Source of the DNA: Stromatinia cepivora
Taxonomy: Eukaryota > Ascomycota > Leotiomycetes > Helotiales > Sclerotiniaceae
Reading direction: 5' to 3'
DNA length: 64,000 nt
Assembly (NCBI GenBank): GCA_014898415.1
Contig: RCTD01000001.1
Location: forward strand, 4,216,001-4,280,000
Shown here: positions 1-11,259 of the stretch, piece after piece
Position numbering within the stretch: position 1 is the first letter of the stretch
Layout: each line of letters starts with the position of its first letter
Notes under the pieces: generated by a model
What the model was told of the DNA's origin: nothing
Database searches by the model: none
What the model saw: the letters and a program-made list of their open reading frames with translations, nothing else
Translations under genes and position numbers: made by a program

Positions 1-449
1 ATATCATGGTTACCTTGCATAATGATTAGTTTTATTTTATTCGGAATAAATGAGATGGAAATAGAATATTTATGGGGGGGGTGAAGGGATCCCTAGTGAG
101 TTGGTGTGTCATGCATACCTGCAATGATGATTTTGGCTTCAAAATTGGCATCTTCAATCCATTTAATTGTTTTCTCTAATTCCGAATAATTTCCTTGATT
201 GGTTAAATCTCCTGCATGAATGAGGACATCGCCTTGTGGAAGTTTGAATGCTCCTTTAGAGGTACCATTATGAGTATCGGAAATACAAACGAAACGGGTT
301 TTGCGAGCAAAGGTAGTGCGAGTTATAATAGGTACATGAGTTTCTCGAGACGATGGAATAGTATATGGTGATGAAGTTTCACATGAGTCTTGAGAGTGAT
401 GAGAGTATTCATAATTCATACGATCGAGTTCATATGAAGGGTCTGTCAT
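1..449 (-). CDS. Metallophosphoesterase (MPPED/UPF0046-like), 5' part only
   Basis: This is the N-terminal part of a calcineurin-like metallophosphoesterase; the rest lies left of the window. Exon 1 runs 449-119 and an intron occupies 118-14 (GTATGC donor, GCAAG acceptor). The next exon begins at 13. Splicing turns the read-through GMHD into GNHD, the conserved metal-binding box of the family. Visible family motifs are CISDTHN (first metal ligands), GDVLIHAGDLT (second) and IIIAGNHD across the splice. The first 45 residues are polar and serine-rich and are probably outside the domain. Such proteins are metal-dependent phosphoesterases of usually unknown substrate. The start is the first in-frame ATG. 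Seen: motifs and splice sites. Inferred: enzymatic activity. Confidence 0.82.
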
Positions 450-1750
450 ATTAAAATATTATATCCTGTTTGATTTTGATAACGATACGATAATGATAAC
501 AACATAGGGAATCCGAGGAGTATTGGAAGAGAAAGCACGAAGGTAATATATATAGCCTTACACTTTGCCTATTAATTAATAACTGGCAACTATTGGATCG
601 ATAGGAAGGACGTTTTAGACAAGGCTGACTGAAAAGAGAGCGAAAAGAGAAATCCATAAATTTGATTCGTACAAATCATATTAATGACATTCATAAATAT
701 CTTCATTCATTCTCTTTCCCCTCTTGCATTGAAAATTCGAAGAAAAAGATAAATAAAACAATAAGAACACGGATCAAATTACCGGTCGGATACCTTCTCA
801 ACCACCCACCAACCAAAATGTTAACCAATACCAATCCTAGTTAGAGATCCGCTTTTCAACCAGCAACTCGTCTTCATAAACTCTGTTGAGTTTTCGTTTT
901 CATTTAATTCGTTGATCCACACATTAATCGCCTTCGGTATGAACGATATGAATGATATGAACATCAAGCTACTCTCCTTTCGCAAGGCTTAAGATTATTT
1001 ATTCCTGAAGTCCTTGTTCAAAAGTAGTTCGTATCCCGTATCCTGTATCCCGTATTCCGTGTATAGTTCAATAGCTTCTATTTTTTATTCTTCTTAGCTC
1101 TAACCATCAGCCATTCCATTCACCGTATTTCCATTTCAATTTCCATTTCCATTTCCCAACCTGCTTCCAGCTTCATCCAAAACCTTACCCTACCCTATTT
1201 ACCTCCTAGACCTACCTACTCATAAAAGACGGGCCAAAAAGAAAAACGAACTGTGTTTGACCTTCAATGGTCATCAGTCTCAGTGCCGTCATTCACCAGC
1301 AGCTTCGATTATCTTCGTTCGGTTTTACTTCTTCAATAATAAATTAATTGGTCGGTATCATCGCCGTTGTGTCTCTGTTTGGCACTGCCGCACTGCAGAC
1401 GCACGTTCACAAGTCCACTACATTCACTACCTACCGACAGAAACTCTCTCCTATTTTCCTATCAACCAACCCAAATGTTTTTAAAGGATTTATTCTTCAA
1501 TTAAGAATTCTTTCGAAAAAGGCGTTGTAATTTGGACTGGTCATACCTGAAAGGCTACGTACGACAAGAACTTTTATTTCGCCAATTTGAGAGATTGAGG
1601 AAAACTTCATACCGGTTTGTATTGAGGTGATCCGGTAAAGAAGATTGTGATAGATTGATTGGAAAGTTTTGGCAGGGAAGAAGTGAATTGCTGCTAGGTG
1701 GGAGGTTTGTTTTCAGGCAGATCTTGAGCAACACTACCTATTGAATCAGG
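450..1750. other. Intergenic region and probable 5' leader of the CaaX gene
   Basis: No convincing gene is seen. The region separates two divergent genes, so it should hold both promoters. From about 1020 to 1220 it is pyrimidine-rich with CCTAC/CCATTTC runs, typical of fungal core promoters and leaders. Short ORFs at 1257-1530 lie just upstream of the next gene and could act as upstream ORFs, but they show no family resemblance. Confidence 0.5.
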
Positions 1751-3407
1751 ATGGCAATGATCTCTACGACCCAAGCACATACCAGCTTGACACCACCAAG
1801 TAGTTCTCACGGTCAAGATTCTTGGAATTACTCAGTGCCAGCTGAAGTAGAGGTAATCCATCTTGTAATTTACTTCTGATTTCATAACTTGTCATGCTAA
1901 TTAAACTTTTCCTTAGCCGACCTCACCTTCTGCAGTGGCAGATTATCATAATCATAATCGACAAATCTCTCAAACGAACGGTCACACATTACATCCAAGT
2001 ACAGATAACTTCGGTCCTCATGCTACTCACGATTATAATCATTTAGCCCCCATTCGCGCAAATGAATTAAATCGGCAAAATAGTGATATCAGCGATACTC
2101 CTAGCGCCCCTGATAGCTTATTGGACTTATATGGAAATAATAAAAGTGGTCAAAGTATGGATTCTGGGGAGAAGAGAGGTATGAATGGTGGAAACTATGA
2201 GATGGGGGAGGTGGAACATTCTAGATGGATTCACAGAGATAAATTGGCTCGGATCGAGAATGAAGAATTGCAAGCAGCTGGAATACCCATACCTCGTCCA
2301 CGAACGGGAAGCAGATCTAGTCGTCGGGATCGTAGTCAAGATCATGGGAATGGCATCAAAAGTGAGGGGCAGAAACGGCAGAAGATGGTAGCAAATGGGG
2401 ATGGAGAGGGATCTAATGTTTGGGATTTACGATTACCTGAAGAGTCGGCGGGAGATCTTGGTACGAAAGGTATATCGAAGATACCAATTTCGAAATCGAG
2501 TCCTTTACCAATACCGATCGATTACCTTGAACGAGACACACCTATAGCTCGGAAAACGAGTAACAACTGGTATGATGAGGAGGACCCATTATCATTCAAG
2601 CAAGCAAGAAGTCGGAGTCATAGTATTAAAAGTTCTCTTGTACTTGATGAAGCTACAACAACTTCGAATGTTCCCATGCCTACTCCTGCTAGAGTATCAC
2701 CCACACCAGCTCGTGCATCACCAACCGAACGATCTCCTACCAAAAAGCCACCAGGAAGAAAAGGATCTATTGGTGCAAATGCTGCACTTCCTGGAAGTCG
2801 GCAAACGTCGGCACAAAGACAAAAACAAAAGCCGGGTGGAACCAATGCGCCAGAAATACGACCGAAAACTCGTTCAGGCGATTTAATCAATACATCAAAA
2901 CGACCTGAAGGTGATCCACCTTGGTTGGCTACTATGTACAAGCCAGATCCTCGACTACCGCCTGATCAACAAGTAATTCCAACTCATGCGAAACGTATGC
3001 AACAAGAACAATGGGAAAAGGAGGGTAAATATGGAACTGTTTATGATACATCATTTAGGCCATTAAATCAACAGGAACACAGACCAGCCCCAGAATCTTT
3101 TTCTCCACCACCAGATGCACCAGAGGAACCAAGTCCAGACGAGTCAGCTCCAGAATGGCCATTAACCGGTCCACAATCACCTACAGCACCTTCAGCACCT
3201 TCAGCACCTGCATCCCCAGTTTCGCCAGTCTCACCCGTTTTCGCCATGACTCCTAAATCACCAGAGAGAGCTGGAAGTTATAGCACGATGCCAAAAATTG
3301 CAACTGGAAAACCACAAGGCGTAAATATCCCAGATCCTAAACCACCAATTCGTGTTCAAGATTCTCCTGAATCGAAGAAAGGTTGTGGTTGTTGCGTTAT
3401 CATGTAA
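1751..3407 (+). CDS. TeaR/Mod5-like prenylated cell-end marker protein
   Basis: A 530-residue, mostly disordered protein. Exon 1 is 1751-1852 (starting MAMISTT), the intron is 1853-1916 with a CTAAT branch site, and exon 2 is 1917-3407 in phase 0. A GTG-started reading from 1935 would miss the true N-terminus. Landmarks are a TPPSSSHG segment near residue 20, a conserved-looking WIHRDKLARIENEEL block in the first third, Ser/Pro/Arg-rich low complexity, a PPWLATMYKPDPRLPPDQQ block, and the C-terminus KKGCGCCVIM. CVIM is a CaaX box; Met at the last position favours farnesylation, and the neighbouring Cys residues could be palmitoylated. The architecture fits TeaR/Mod5, the membrane-anchored receptors for kelch cell-end markers that set hyphal polarity. 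The name is from recalled similarity; the CaaX box is seen directly. Confidence 0.72.
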
Positions 3408-4085
3408 ATTTCGAGGACGGATCAAGAATACGTTCTCTTTACCAATACGGAGTAGTTTCTTTTCATTTGTGTGTAAATTGAGCCAAGCATGCAAGCAAGC
3501 AAGCAAGTATTATGGCGTTATGGAGCGAAAGGATTCATACTTGAATTAAAACTAGGTCTGAGCGATCGCCAATCTTTTGATTTTATTCGTTGAAAATCAC
3601 CAAAGAAATTCATACTTATTGAAACTTTCATCTGCACTAATTGTTTATTAAGATCCTCAGTGTGTGCTGGGCACGCGATGCAAACTAAATTTCCTTGGTT
3701 TCGATATGGTGGAAGGGATAAAGAAGGTTGAGCGAAGACAGGGGAGATAGGGCAGAGAAGGGGAGGTGAAAAGAAAATTGACGAATTTTATGATTTTAAT
3801 ACACGCTCTCAACGAGTAATTTTCCTAATATTTTTGTGCCGTTACCGTGGCAGGAGGGGTGGTATGCTTTATTTTGTGTTTTGATTCCCCACAGCGATTT
3901 TCGAGATGCGATATTGGGTGGTTAGTTGATGGGCGATGCATATGCGGGAGGGGCAAAGAGGGAAAGATATTGGATGGTAGAAGTGTGAGATGTGGGTGGG
4001 AGGTTTTTGGTTTCAAGCGGAGGGCGGAGGGTGGAAGTATCATAGGGCGTGAGATGAAGAGAAATACAGACCGACAAACACACAG

Positions 4086-4086
4086 C

Positions 4087-4118
<32 letters not shown>

Positions 4119-4121
4119 GAA
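4086..4121. repeat. (GA)n microsatellite
   Basis: An almost perfect GA dinucleotide run of about 25 bp, then a CAGAGAGAGA tail. It is purine-rich on the + strand. Confidence 0.95.
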
Positions 4122-4267
4122 AACAGAATGGATAATTTCGAATTGATTTGATACCTTATGCTACGCAAAGCTACCCTATTCTAGAATAGCTATTGCTGCA
4201 GCTACTGCAAATGCGACATTTTTGTATTTTATACCGTGGTGCTATTGGAGATGAGTTTGGTTGTGGG

Positions 4268-4311
4268 AGTAATTGTGGTAGTAATTGTGGTAGCAATTGT
4301 GGTAGTAATTG
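4268..4311. repeat. 12-bp imperfect tandem repeat (AATTGTGGTAGT)n
   Basis: Nearly four copies of a 12-bp unit with single-base variation (TAATTGTGGTAG, CAATTGTGGTAG). Confidence 0.85.
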
Positions 4312-4477
4312 TAGTTGAAAAGGGATGGATGGAGACTTGGTTGGAGAATGAATACTAGGTAGTGTAGACAGACAGGCAGACAGACAGTTAAATAGTTTTC
4401 GAGAAATAAATATGATAAATATCAAGGTCATAAGATATCCAAATGTAATGCCAATCCATATGTATATATAGATATAC

Positions 4478-4513
4478 GTATCTATATCTATATCTATCTG
4501 TATCTGTATCTAG
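4478..4513. repeat. (TATCTA/TATCTG)n microsatellite
   Basis: Hexamer repeat TATCTA grading into TATCTG. Confidence 0.85.
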
Positions 4514-4632
4514 GGTTCATCAAATACTAAATATCATTTATTCCCTCTGAAATATTACTCCCATTCATGATATTACCTACCGCCCGCGCAAAATTAAGAT
4601 TATGTGGTGAGTCGGATATTGATATAGGTACC

Positions 4633-4657
4633 ATCGAGATGAGATGAGATGAGATGA
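4633..4657. repeat. (GAGAT)n microsatellite
   Basis: About five GAGAT pentamers in tandem. Confidence 0.85.
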
Positions 4658-5035
4658 TATGAACCTGGAAATAAGAATTTGAATTTGAATTTCCTTCTTG
4701 TTCTTAGTCGATTTGAGGGCGGGGGGCCGGACTGACACGTGATTATAGCTCACCGCTTGAGGCAGAATTTTGTCAACTTCATCTCTCAAGGAGTACCTTG
4801 TTGCTGTAAGCCATAACAAACAAATATTCTGATTAATGGTTCCACTTTATAGAGATTCATACATCATACATCATGGATTCCCACCACCCTAAGACGATGA
4901 ATCGGGACTATTTCGAATTCGCAGGCTAGAAATATATATTTTCCTGTTGAGGTCAAAGGTGATATCTGGATGATTGGATTATTAGCTTGATTAGGTGTTG
5001 GGTGTTGTTTTTGTATTTGTTGTGATGGTATAATT

Positions 5036-5066
5036 AGATGGATGGATGGATGGATGGATGGATGGG
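5036..5066. repeat. (GATG)n microsatellite
   Basis: About seven perfect tetramers of GATG/TGGA, ending in GGGATATTC. Confidence 0.95.
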
Positions 5067-7219
5067 ATATTCGTCGCGCGATGTTGGTAGAGGGGGTGGA
5101 ATTGAGGGGGATGTATTGATTGTTATTATTACTGCCGGCGTTTGTAATTAATTCTTGTTCGCATGTGGGGTGGGATGGGGTGGTTTTTATATGGGATAAG
5201 GATGTGGTGATACATATATATATATATGCATTTTTTCATTGTCAGATGTACAGCAGTCACACCTAGTGGTATATTTTGATATCGATGTGTCCGGAATTCA
5301 CTATCACCTCGATATCCCTCGTTTTTCCACCCTTGGTTTGATCTTCACGCGGAGCCAAAAATTCCCTGTCCTGAATTCGTGAGATATCAAGAATTCTGAT
5401 GTATTCGGATACTCTTAATCCACATTGTAGGGTAGGGTTAGTTGGAGCGAATGCGGGATCTGAGACTGAGATGCTATATGGAAAGATCGGGGATGGGTAT
5501 TGGTACGGTAGGTAGGTATATTTGGAAAGAGATTCGGTACTCAGCATGCGCACTAGTTATGGTGTGGATGGTAGTTCCATCATGCTGTTGGGTGGATTTG
5601 GTTGGGATTTGTGACAGGGGTTGTGTTAAGGATGGTTCTTGCGCTGTTGTTGTGTGGATTTGTTGGTATAGAGACGACAAAAGTATTCATATTGTTATTG
5701 CTGAAATCAAAGGGGATTTCATGCCGCCGCTCACGGCGTAGGTTTCTCTCAATCGTTGTTGTGCCTGTCAAACCATTTCTGGGGCTTTACTGAAAGTGAC
5801 AATTAGAACTGGTCACGGACAAGGCGGCTGGATCAATTTGGACTCTGTATTAAGTAGTAGACCCCCATTTCCTCGAGTATGAATATTTTTAATGAAGACT
5901 AATCGGTAAATTGGGGAATTGTTCTGAGCAGTGTGTTTGCTCCTTGCTAGTACGAGGGAGTAAAGGTCCCGGGAAGACATAGGTAAATAACTTCGTATTG
6001 TTGGAAAAGAATTTTTAAATGAGAACTGGAAATGAAGTCGGGGATTATTCCTGGCTAGTATGATGGAGCAGCTTGGTGTTATACCTACCCATAATCGAAG
6101 ATATATGTCACTACTTCGCTTTTATACACCTAAACGGGTCCAGGTGTCGCAAGGAGGATACGAGCCTTTTTTTCTTGGAGGACTGGCGTTCAGAGTCGAG
6201 TGAACAGTGTCCTAGGAAGTCTGGTTTCGAAATGTATCAATTCAACAATATTGTACGCTTGCACTACCAAGGTTTTGGTACTGTAGCTCTTTTTTATAGC
6301 CACAGAGTAAAGGATAGCGTCTCCATTGTTACAGTTTTACTCTAGGTAGCTACCATGCGATCAGGCTCTACCTGGAAACGCAGCTGGTACTCACTATATT
6401 CTTGGTGTATTCCTCTTTATGGGTGCTCTGATGTCGTAACCGTATGACCTTCAAGCCTCATTTATTGACTCCTAGAAGTCGTTGGCATCTATTCAGGTTA
6501 AATGGGTAGTTACCTCATGCTTTCCCTTGCGGATAGTGTGGTGATTCATTTCCTTTCATGAAAAGTCTATTCGTGCGTTATTAATGCTGGAGAGTATTTG
6601 GAGTTAATTTCTATGACTAGACAGGGGATATTCAGATTTATGGTATAACATTCTACTTGATTGTGAGAATAGCTATTCCTTGGCTCCAGTGAGTAATTTT
6701 ATGCTAAAGATGGACATTCTTTTGCCTGTATGTAGAGTGCACTTAATTGGTGTCTAGGTCTTACTTAGTACCTAACAAGACTATGACTCTATTATTAGTA
6801 AATATCTTCCATGGGAAAGCTTTCAGGACTGTGCTAATCCAATTACGATTAGATCATCTTGGGACCAGAATTCATATGTAAACTGCCCTCAAACTACTAG
6901 GTATTCCTTTCAAAATTGATGCTACATTGTTCTGATCCAATTCAACAAAGAATTCCTCAAAACAAGGACCCTTAATAATAAACAATACCATTATTTAGCT
7001 TGAAGTTTCCACATCAAGTTGTTTTCAATATTCAAACTCAGGGTGAACAATTCCCATATGTTGGGTATAAACATCGACGTGATTTCCCCTCTGCATCCAT
7101 CTTCATCACCATCCATCTACTCACTACATCAACATTGAGATAGACATTGATCACTCTTTCGAATAACTTCAAACACGTCGAAATTCATATCTCGATCAGA
7201 CAAATCAGCGACAGCCAAC

Positions 7220-7918
7220 ATGTCTTCAAGATTTTGGACCAGCTCTCCTTCTAGCGAGGAAGATCCAGTTCGAGGAGGAAAGATTTCTGATAAAGAGCGT
7301 GAAGCCGAAGATCGAGCCTACGAAAAATGGACACAGGAACAGGAACCTTGGGAATGGTCCAGAACACGCCGTCGGGCCGCTTCACCAATTCCTCCAGAAG
7401 ACCCCGGCAATCCCGAATTCTTCCAAGGTGCAAGCCGACCAAAGAGCACCAAGCAAAAAAAGCAGGAAGAGAGGGCCGAAGACAGGAAACGACGTCAAAA
7501 AGCTCGCCACGAAGCCGAAGACGCCGCCCGAGCTGAAAAGAGACGCCTCAGAGACATGAACAAATGGGAATACGCCAAGTTGTGGAGTGAAAAAGATCGT
7601 GAAGCTCAAGGAACAGCATTCGACGATTTTGAGTCATCAGCAGCGGATTTCATCAAAGACAACACGAAGGAATTTCCTCGACTCAGGAGACACGGTTGTG
7701 CACGACGAAATTGTGTCAAGGGGGAGCTTCTCGGGGTTTGTCATCATGACGTTGAGGCGACGCTCAGAGGAAGCGGTATTTTTGATGAGAAGATGATAAA
7801 GAAGGAGCGATTGAGGTGGCATCCGGATCGATGGACTGGAAAGGGTGAGTTGCAGGAGAAGTGCAATGAACTTTTTCAACTCATTCAGAGGATCATTGAT
7901 GGTGATTTGAAGGCATGA
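7220..7918 (+). CDS. Small charged protein with C-terminal J-domain-like HPD motif
   Basis: An intronless 232-residue ORF. Residues about 1-130 are highly charged, Arg/Lys/Glu/Ala-rich and predicted helical or coiled. The C-terminal 60 residues contain KKERLRWHPDRWTGKGE, where the HPD triad follows a basic helix as in J domains, and then a helix (LQEKCNELFQLIQRIIDG). This degenerate J-like tail resembles that of fungal proteins annotated as NF-kappa-B-inhibitor-like (NFKBIL1) or DnaJ-like. If functional, it would contact an Hsp70. The start context (AACATGTCT) is good and follows a pyrimidine/CAAC-rich leader. Seen: HPD motif and composition. Inferred: any co-chaperone role. Confidence 0.75.
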   Translation: MSSRFWTSSPSSEEDPVRGGKISDKEREAEDRAYEKWTQEQEPWEWSRTRRRAASPIPPEDPGNPEFFQGASRPKSTKQKKQEERAEDRKRRQKARHEAEDAARAEKRRLRDMNKWEYAKLWSEKDREAQGTAFDDFESSAADFIKDNTKEFPRLRRHGCARRNCVKGELLGVCHHDVEATLRGSGIFDEKMIKKERLRWHPDRWTGKGELQEKCNELFQLIQRIIDGDLKA

Positions 7919-9043
7919 TTGCCTTGCAATTGTGTGTGAACGGATCTGGAAGTGAGAATTTGGTGACATGGGAAAGAAAAGGGCCGTTGAGCTGGTCTCG
8001 GTACGTGTCAATCGATGACGGATGTTTGAAAGGGAAAGTCGTCGCTGAGCTGGCATCAGTACTAATTTTCCTTTGTTTCATGGGTCGGTCGAGTAATACT
8101 TTCCTTAGTTCCTTTGTTCTCCCCAATCTAATAAAAAATACAAAAACATTCCTTTGTAAATAAATTTTCTTTTGTGCACATTGTGACTAATATAATACAC
8201 TGTGATATAATTTTCATTTGGAAGCAATTATTGTATTTCCTACCTGCAGGTGAGTTCAAGTCCTGGATTTTTGATGTCCAACCGAAGAACTTTTGCGTAG
8301 TAATCATAACAGACTCCTTATTCAATTCATATATGATGATGTAATGTATAATACAGGTATATTTTTCGATCGCTGAGAATATGCCACATTCTCTCGCCAT
8401 ATATTGATATCGTCAGATTGAGCGCTATATCGGTTACAAAATGGCCAGGGGAAATAAAGGAATAGCAGGTATCACTAAAAGCTGCAGGAGTACTCACATC
8501 GGTTTTTGGAGTGAAAGAGAAGTTGATAAATATAACGCATTAATTAGTATTATAATTTCCAACTCCAATTAGTGTGAAACCTTCCTTTGCCTCTTTCGCC
8601 GATTCTTTTACCAGTATGGAAAATAGGTTACCAGTATTTTATTTATTCAGGGCTGCAGATGTGTTTCTCAGAGAAGAAGTGATCGGGAGTGTGTGGGCAT
8701 AACTTGAGCAGTGTTTCGTATTTATATTGATATGTTGAGGGTACCAATATTATATTGACCAAAATAGAACCCCGAAACCAGAAAAGAAAAACTATATCAT
8801 TTATATTCTCTTGGATAGGTTTGTTATTTGTGATAATACTTTTTGTAAGAATCAATCAAAAGTTGTAAAATATAATACTATTAGTCAATTAAAAATTGTA
8901 AAACATATGATTACAAATTCACTTCAAATTGTAACAGAATTGCTTCATGTTATACAAGTGGGGGATCGGAATGTAAGATTAGAAAATTTTATGTTTTTGT
9001 TATATACGTACCAAAAGCTAAGCTTCAATAAAAACCCCTGGGT
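7919..9043. other. Intergenic region, AT-richer toward the transposon
   Basis: No gene is recognised. From about 8130 the base composition shifts toward AT, and the short ORFs found here lack family motifs. The first 200 bases are the probable 3' UTR of the HPD protein gene. Confidence 0.5.
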
Positions 9044-9045
9044 TA

Positions 9046-9089
9046 ACCGATTTCCCTACATCATGCACGACCCCACATCTTGCACGCAC
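9046..9089 (+). repeat. Left terminal inverted repeat of the pogo-type element
   Basis: 44 bp, preceded by the TA duplication at 9044-9045. It pairs with 11155-11198. Confidence 0.9.
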
Positions 9090-9155
9090 TTTTAATTTTA
9101 TAAAATATCAACCACCATAGACGGATATAGCGATGATATACCTTCAGAGGTCTAT

Positions 9156-10727
9156 ATGGAACTTGCATTAGCTCAAATTAAAGAGGAAGAGTATCCTAAA
9201 TATACTCAAATAACAAATTTCTTCAAAATCAATCGTTCAATACTCTTTCGGCACTATAAAAGCAAAACCACCTTCTACAGTATTGCATATACTAAAACTC
9301 ACCAATCTCTTTCAAAAAAGCAAGAAGAAGCTTTAATTGATCAAATTAACAAATTGACATAAAGATCTATACCCCCTACAAACCGCATAATCAAAAACCT
9401 TGCGGAAAAGATTATAGGCCACTTTCTAAAAAAGAATTGAACAACAAATTTCATAAAAAGATATAAAATATATCTTCAAAATCGGTATCTCCAATATATT
9501 GATAATTTGTATATGAAAGCTGATAATGTTGCTGTATTTGAGCATTTTTATAATCTGATTTGAATTATTTTGTATTATTATTGAATTTTATTATTTAAAA
9601 GAGTTATACTAATACCCCTCTTTTTTTCATTTAGTTGATAAAAATAACTACAAAATACAATATATCATCCAAGAATATATATAATTAGGATGAGAAGGGC
9701 TTTATGATTGGTTTAGGGAGGATTATGAAGAGGATAATGAGTGCTAGTGCATATGATCGTGGTAGAGCTACGAAAACTAGGCAGGATGGATCGAGAGAGT
9801 TTATCACCCTTTTAGCATATATATGTGCCGATGGTACGGTTATTCCACCTACTCTAATTTATAAAGGGGAATCTGGAGATCTATAGGATACATAGGTTGA
9901 TAAGATAGGAGTGAAGGATCAGGCTTATTTCGGAGCTTCAAGCAATGGATGGTCGTCGAATACATTCGGCTTCACCTGGTTTAATAAAGTCTTTCAACGC
10001 CATATTCGTTCAAAAATAGGGAAAGGATATTGTCTATTGATTGTAGATAATCATTCTAATTATATGAATATAGAATTTATATCGAAATACAACGAATTGA
10101 AGATCATTTTATTGATTCTCCCCCCCCCACTCTATATATCAACTCCAACCTCTTAATATAGACTATTTCCTTCCCCTTTCGACAAATTATGATATAAAAT
10201 TCAATAATTTAATACACAAAAGCAAAGATATCATTAAAATATCGAAACATAATTTTTAGATGATATTTAAGGTTGTTTAAGCTCAATCTATTACTATTTA
10301 TAATATCCTGAAATCTTTCGAAAAAGCCGGCATTTATCCTATAAATAAAAATATTATCATTCATAATATCGAACCAGAGCAAGCCCCTACGCCACTTACG
10401 TCGATGCAATTCACAGAGAATAAAATAAAGACGTTATATACGACTAAAACTCTTCGTCACCTCAAATTAGAATTTCGCCTCAAACAGGATCCCGATATCA
10501 CTCAGAAGCTTTTTAAGGCCGCATTTATGTATACAATTAATACTAATATTCAATTGTATAAAGCAAAAGGTCTAAAAGAAGTTTTGAAGATCGAAAAAAA
10601 GAAAAGAATCCATTCTAAACGTTTAAATTTAATAGGGGAGAAGGGCGGAAATGCTTTTTTATATTCCCCCTCGCAAATCGAAAAAGCTAGAATTTATCAA
10701 TCGATAAAAGCACTAACTGCTGAATAG
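9156..10727 (+). pseudogene. Transposase remnants (HTH plus DDE_1 superfamily)
   Basis: Four open segments of one former transposase. Segment 9156-9362 carries IKEEEYPKYTQITNFFKINR and a following basic stretch, as in CENP-B/psq-type DNA-binding regions, ending in SLSKKQEEALIDQI. Segment 9704-9886 has the DDE-fold strand ADGTVIPPTLIYKG. Segment 9911-10156 has GYCLLIVDNHSNY, the position of the second catalytic Asp. Segment 10404-10727 is Lys-rich like the C-terminal tails of these enzymes. Stops and frame changes between segments show it is dead. Confidence 0.82.
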
Positions 10728-11154
10728 AAGAAAGAAATTAAGAAACAAAAGAATAAAACGATTAAAGAGAAAATAATATAAAGGAAGATCGATCATCAAA
10801 TTGTATATAATACCAAAGAGGGGGTAAAAAGAGCTCGGAAATCATTAATATCTTTTATTAAAAGAATACAAATGATTCAAAAATATTTTCCTATTATAGA
10901 TCTAGTATCCTAAGAAGCTATAAAGGATTACGATATTATAGAGATTGATAAATCAATGATAGAAGAAGAAGGAGAGGTATTACATTCAAAGACCGGGCGA
11001 TATATCAAGGTTTCATCGAAATTGAAAATGTAAAGGTTTTTTAATTCTATAGAATAATACTACATCTCTTTATTGCTCAAAAAGAATTGTAACTTTATAT
11101 TTTATAATTTATAATTAATATCGAATTTTGAAGTGATCGTAGTAGGAATATGAA

Positions 11155-11198
11155 GGGCGTGCAAGATATGGGGTCGTACATGATGTAGGGAAATCGGT
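11155..11198 (-). repeat. Right terminal inverted repeat of the pogo-type element
   Basis: Reverse complement of 9046-9089, followed by the TA duplication at 11199-11200. Confidence 0.9.
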
Positions 11199-11259
11199 TA
11201 CTTTGAAGCCTTGGCGAATGCTTTCCACCATAGTGAACACCTTGAGATAAATTTGAAGA

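Larger units (their letters stand above)
3408..7219. other. Gene-poor 3.8-kb interval with microsatellites
   Basis: No ORF here looks like a protein family or shows splice-supported structure. The interval is peppered with simple repeats (listed separately) and strand-skewed G-rich stretches, for example 5090-5200. The stretch 7080-7219 is the likely promoter and leader of the next gene. A noncoding transcript is possible but cannot be shown from sequence. Confidence 0.5.
9046..11198 (+). mobile_element. Decayed pogo/Fot1-type (Tc1/mariner superfamily) DNA transposon
   Basis: A 2153-bp element bounded by 44-bp terminal inverted repeats, at 9046-9089 and the reverse complement at 11155-11198. 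They begin ACCGATTTCCCTACATCATG and differ at three positions by eye (two C/T). A TA dinucleotide flanks each end (9044-9045 and 11199-11200), the target duplication expected for this superfamily. Inside are remnants of one + strand transposase: a helix-turn-helix segment (9156-9362), DDE-region segments (9704-10156) and a basic C-terminal segment (10404-10727), separated by stops and frameshifts. It is not autonomous now. Ends and remnants are seen; the family placement rests on the DDE_1-type residues and the TA duplication. Confidence 0.9.
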
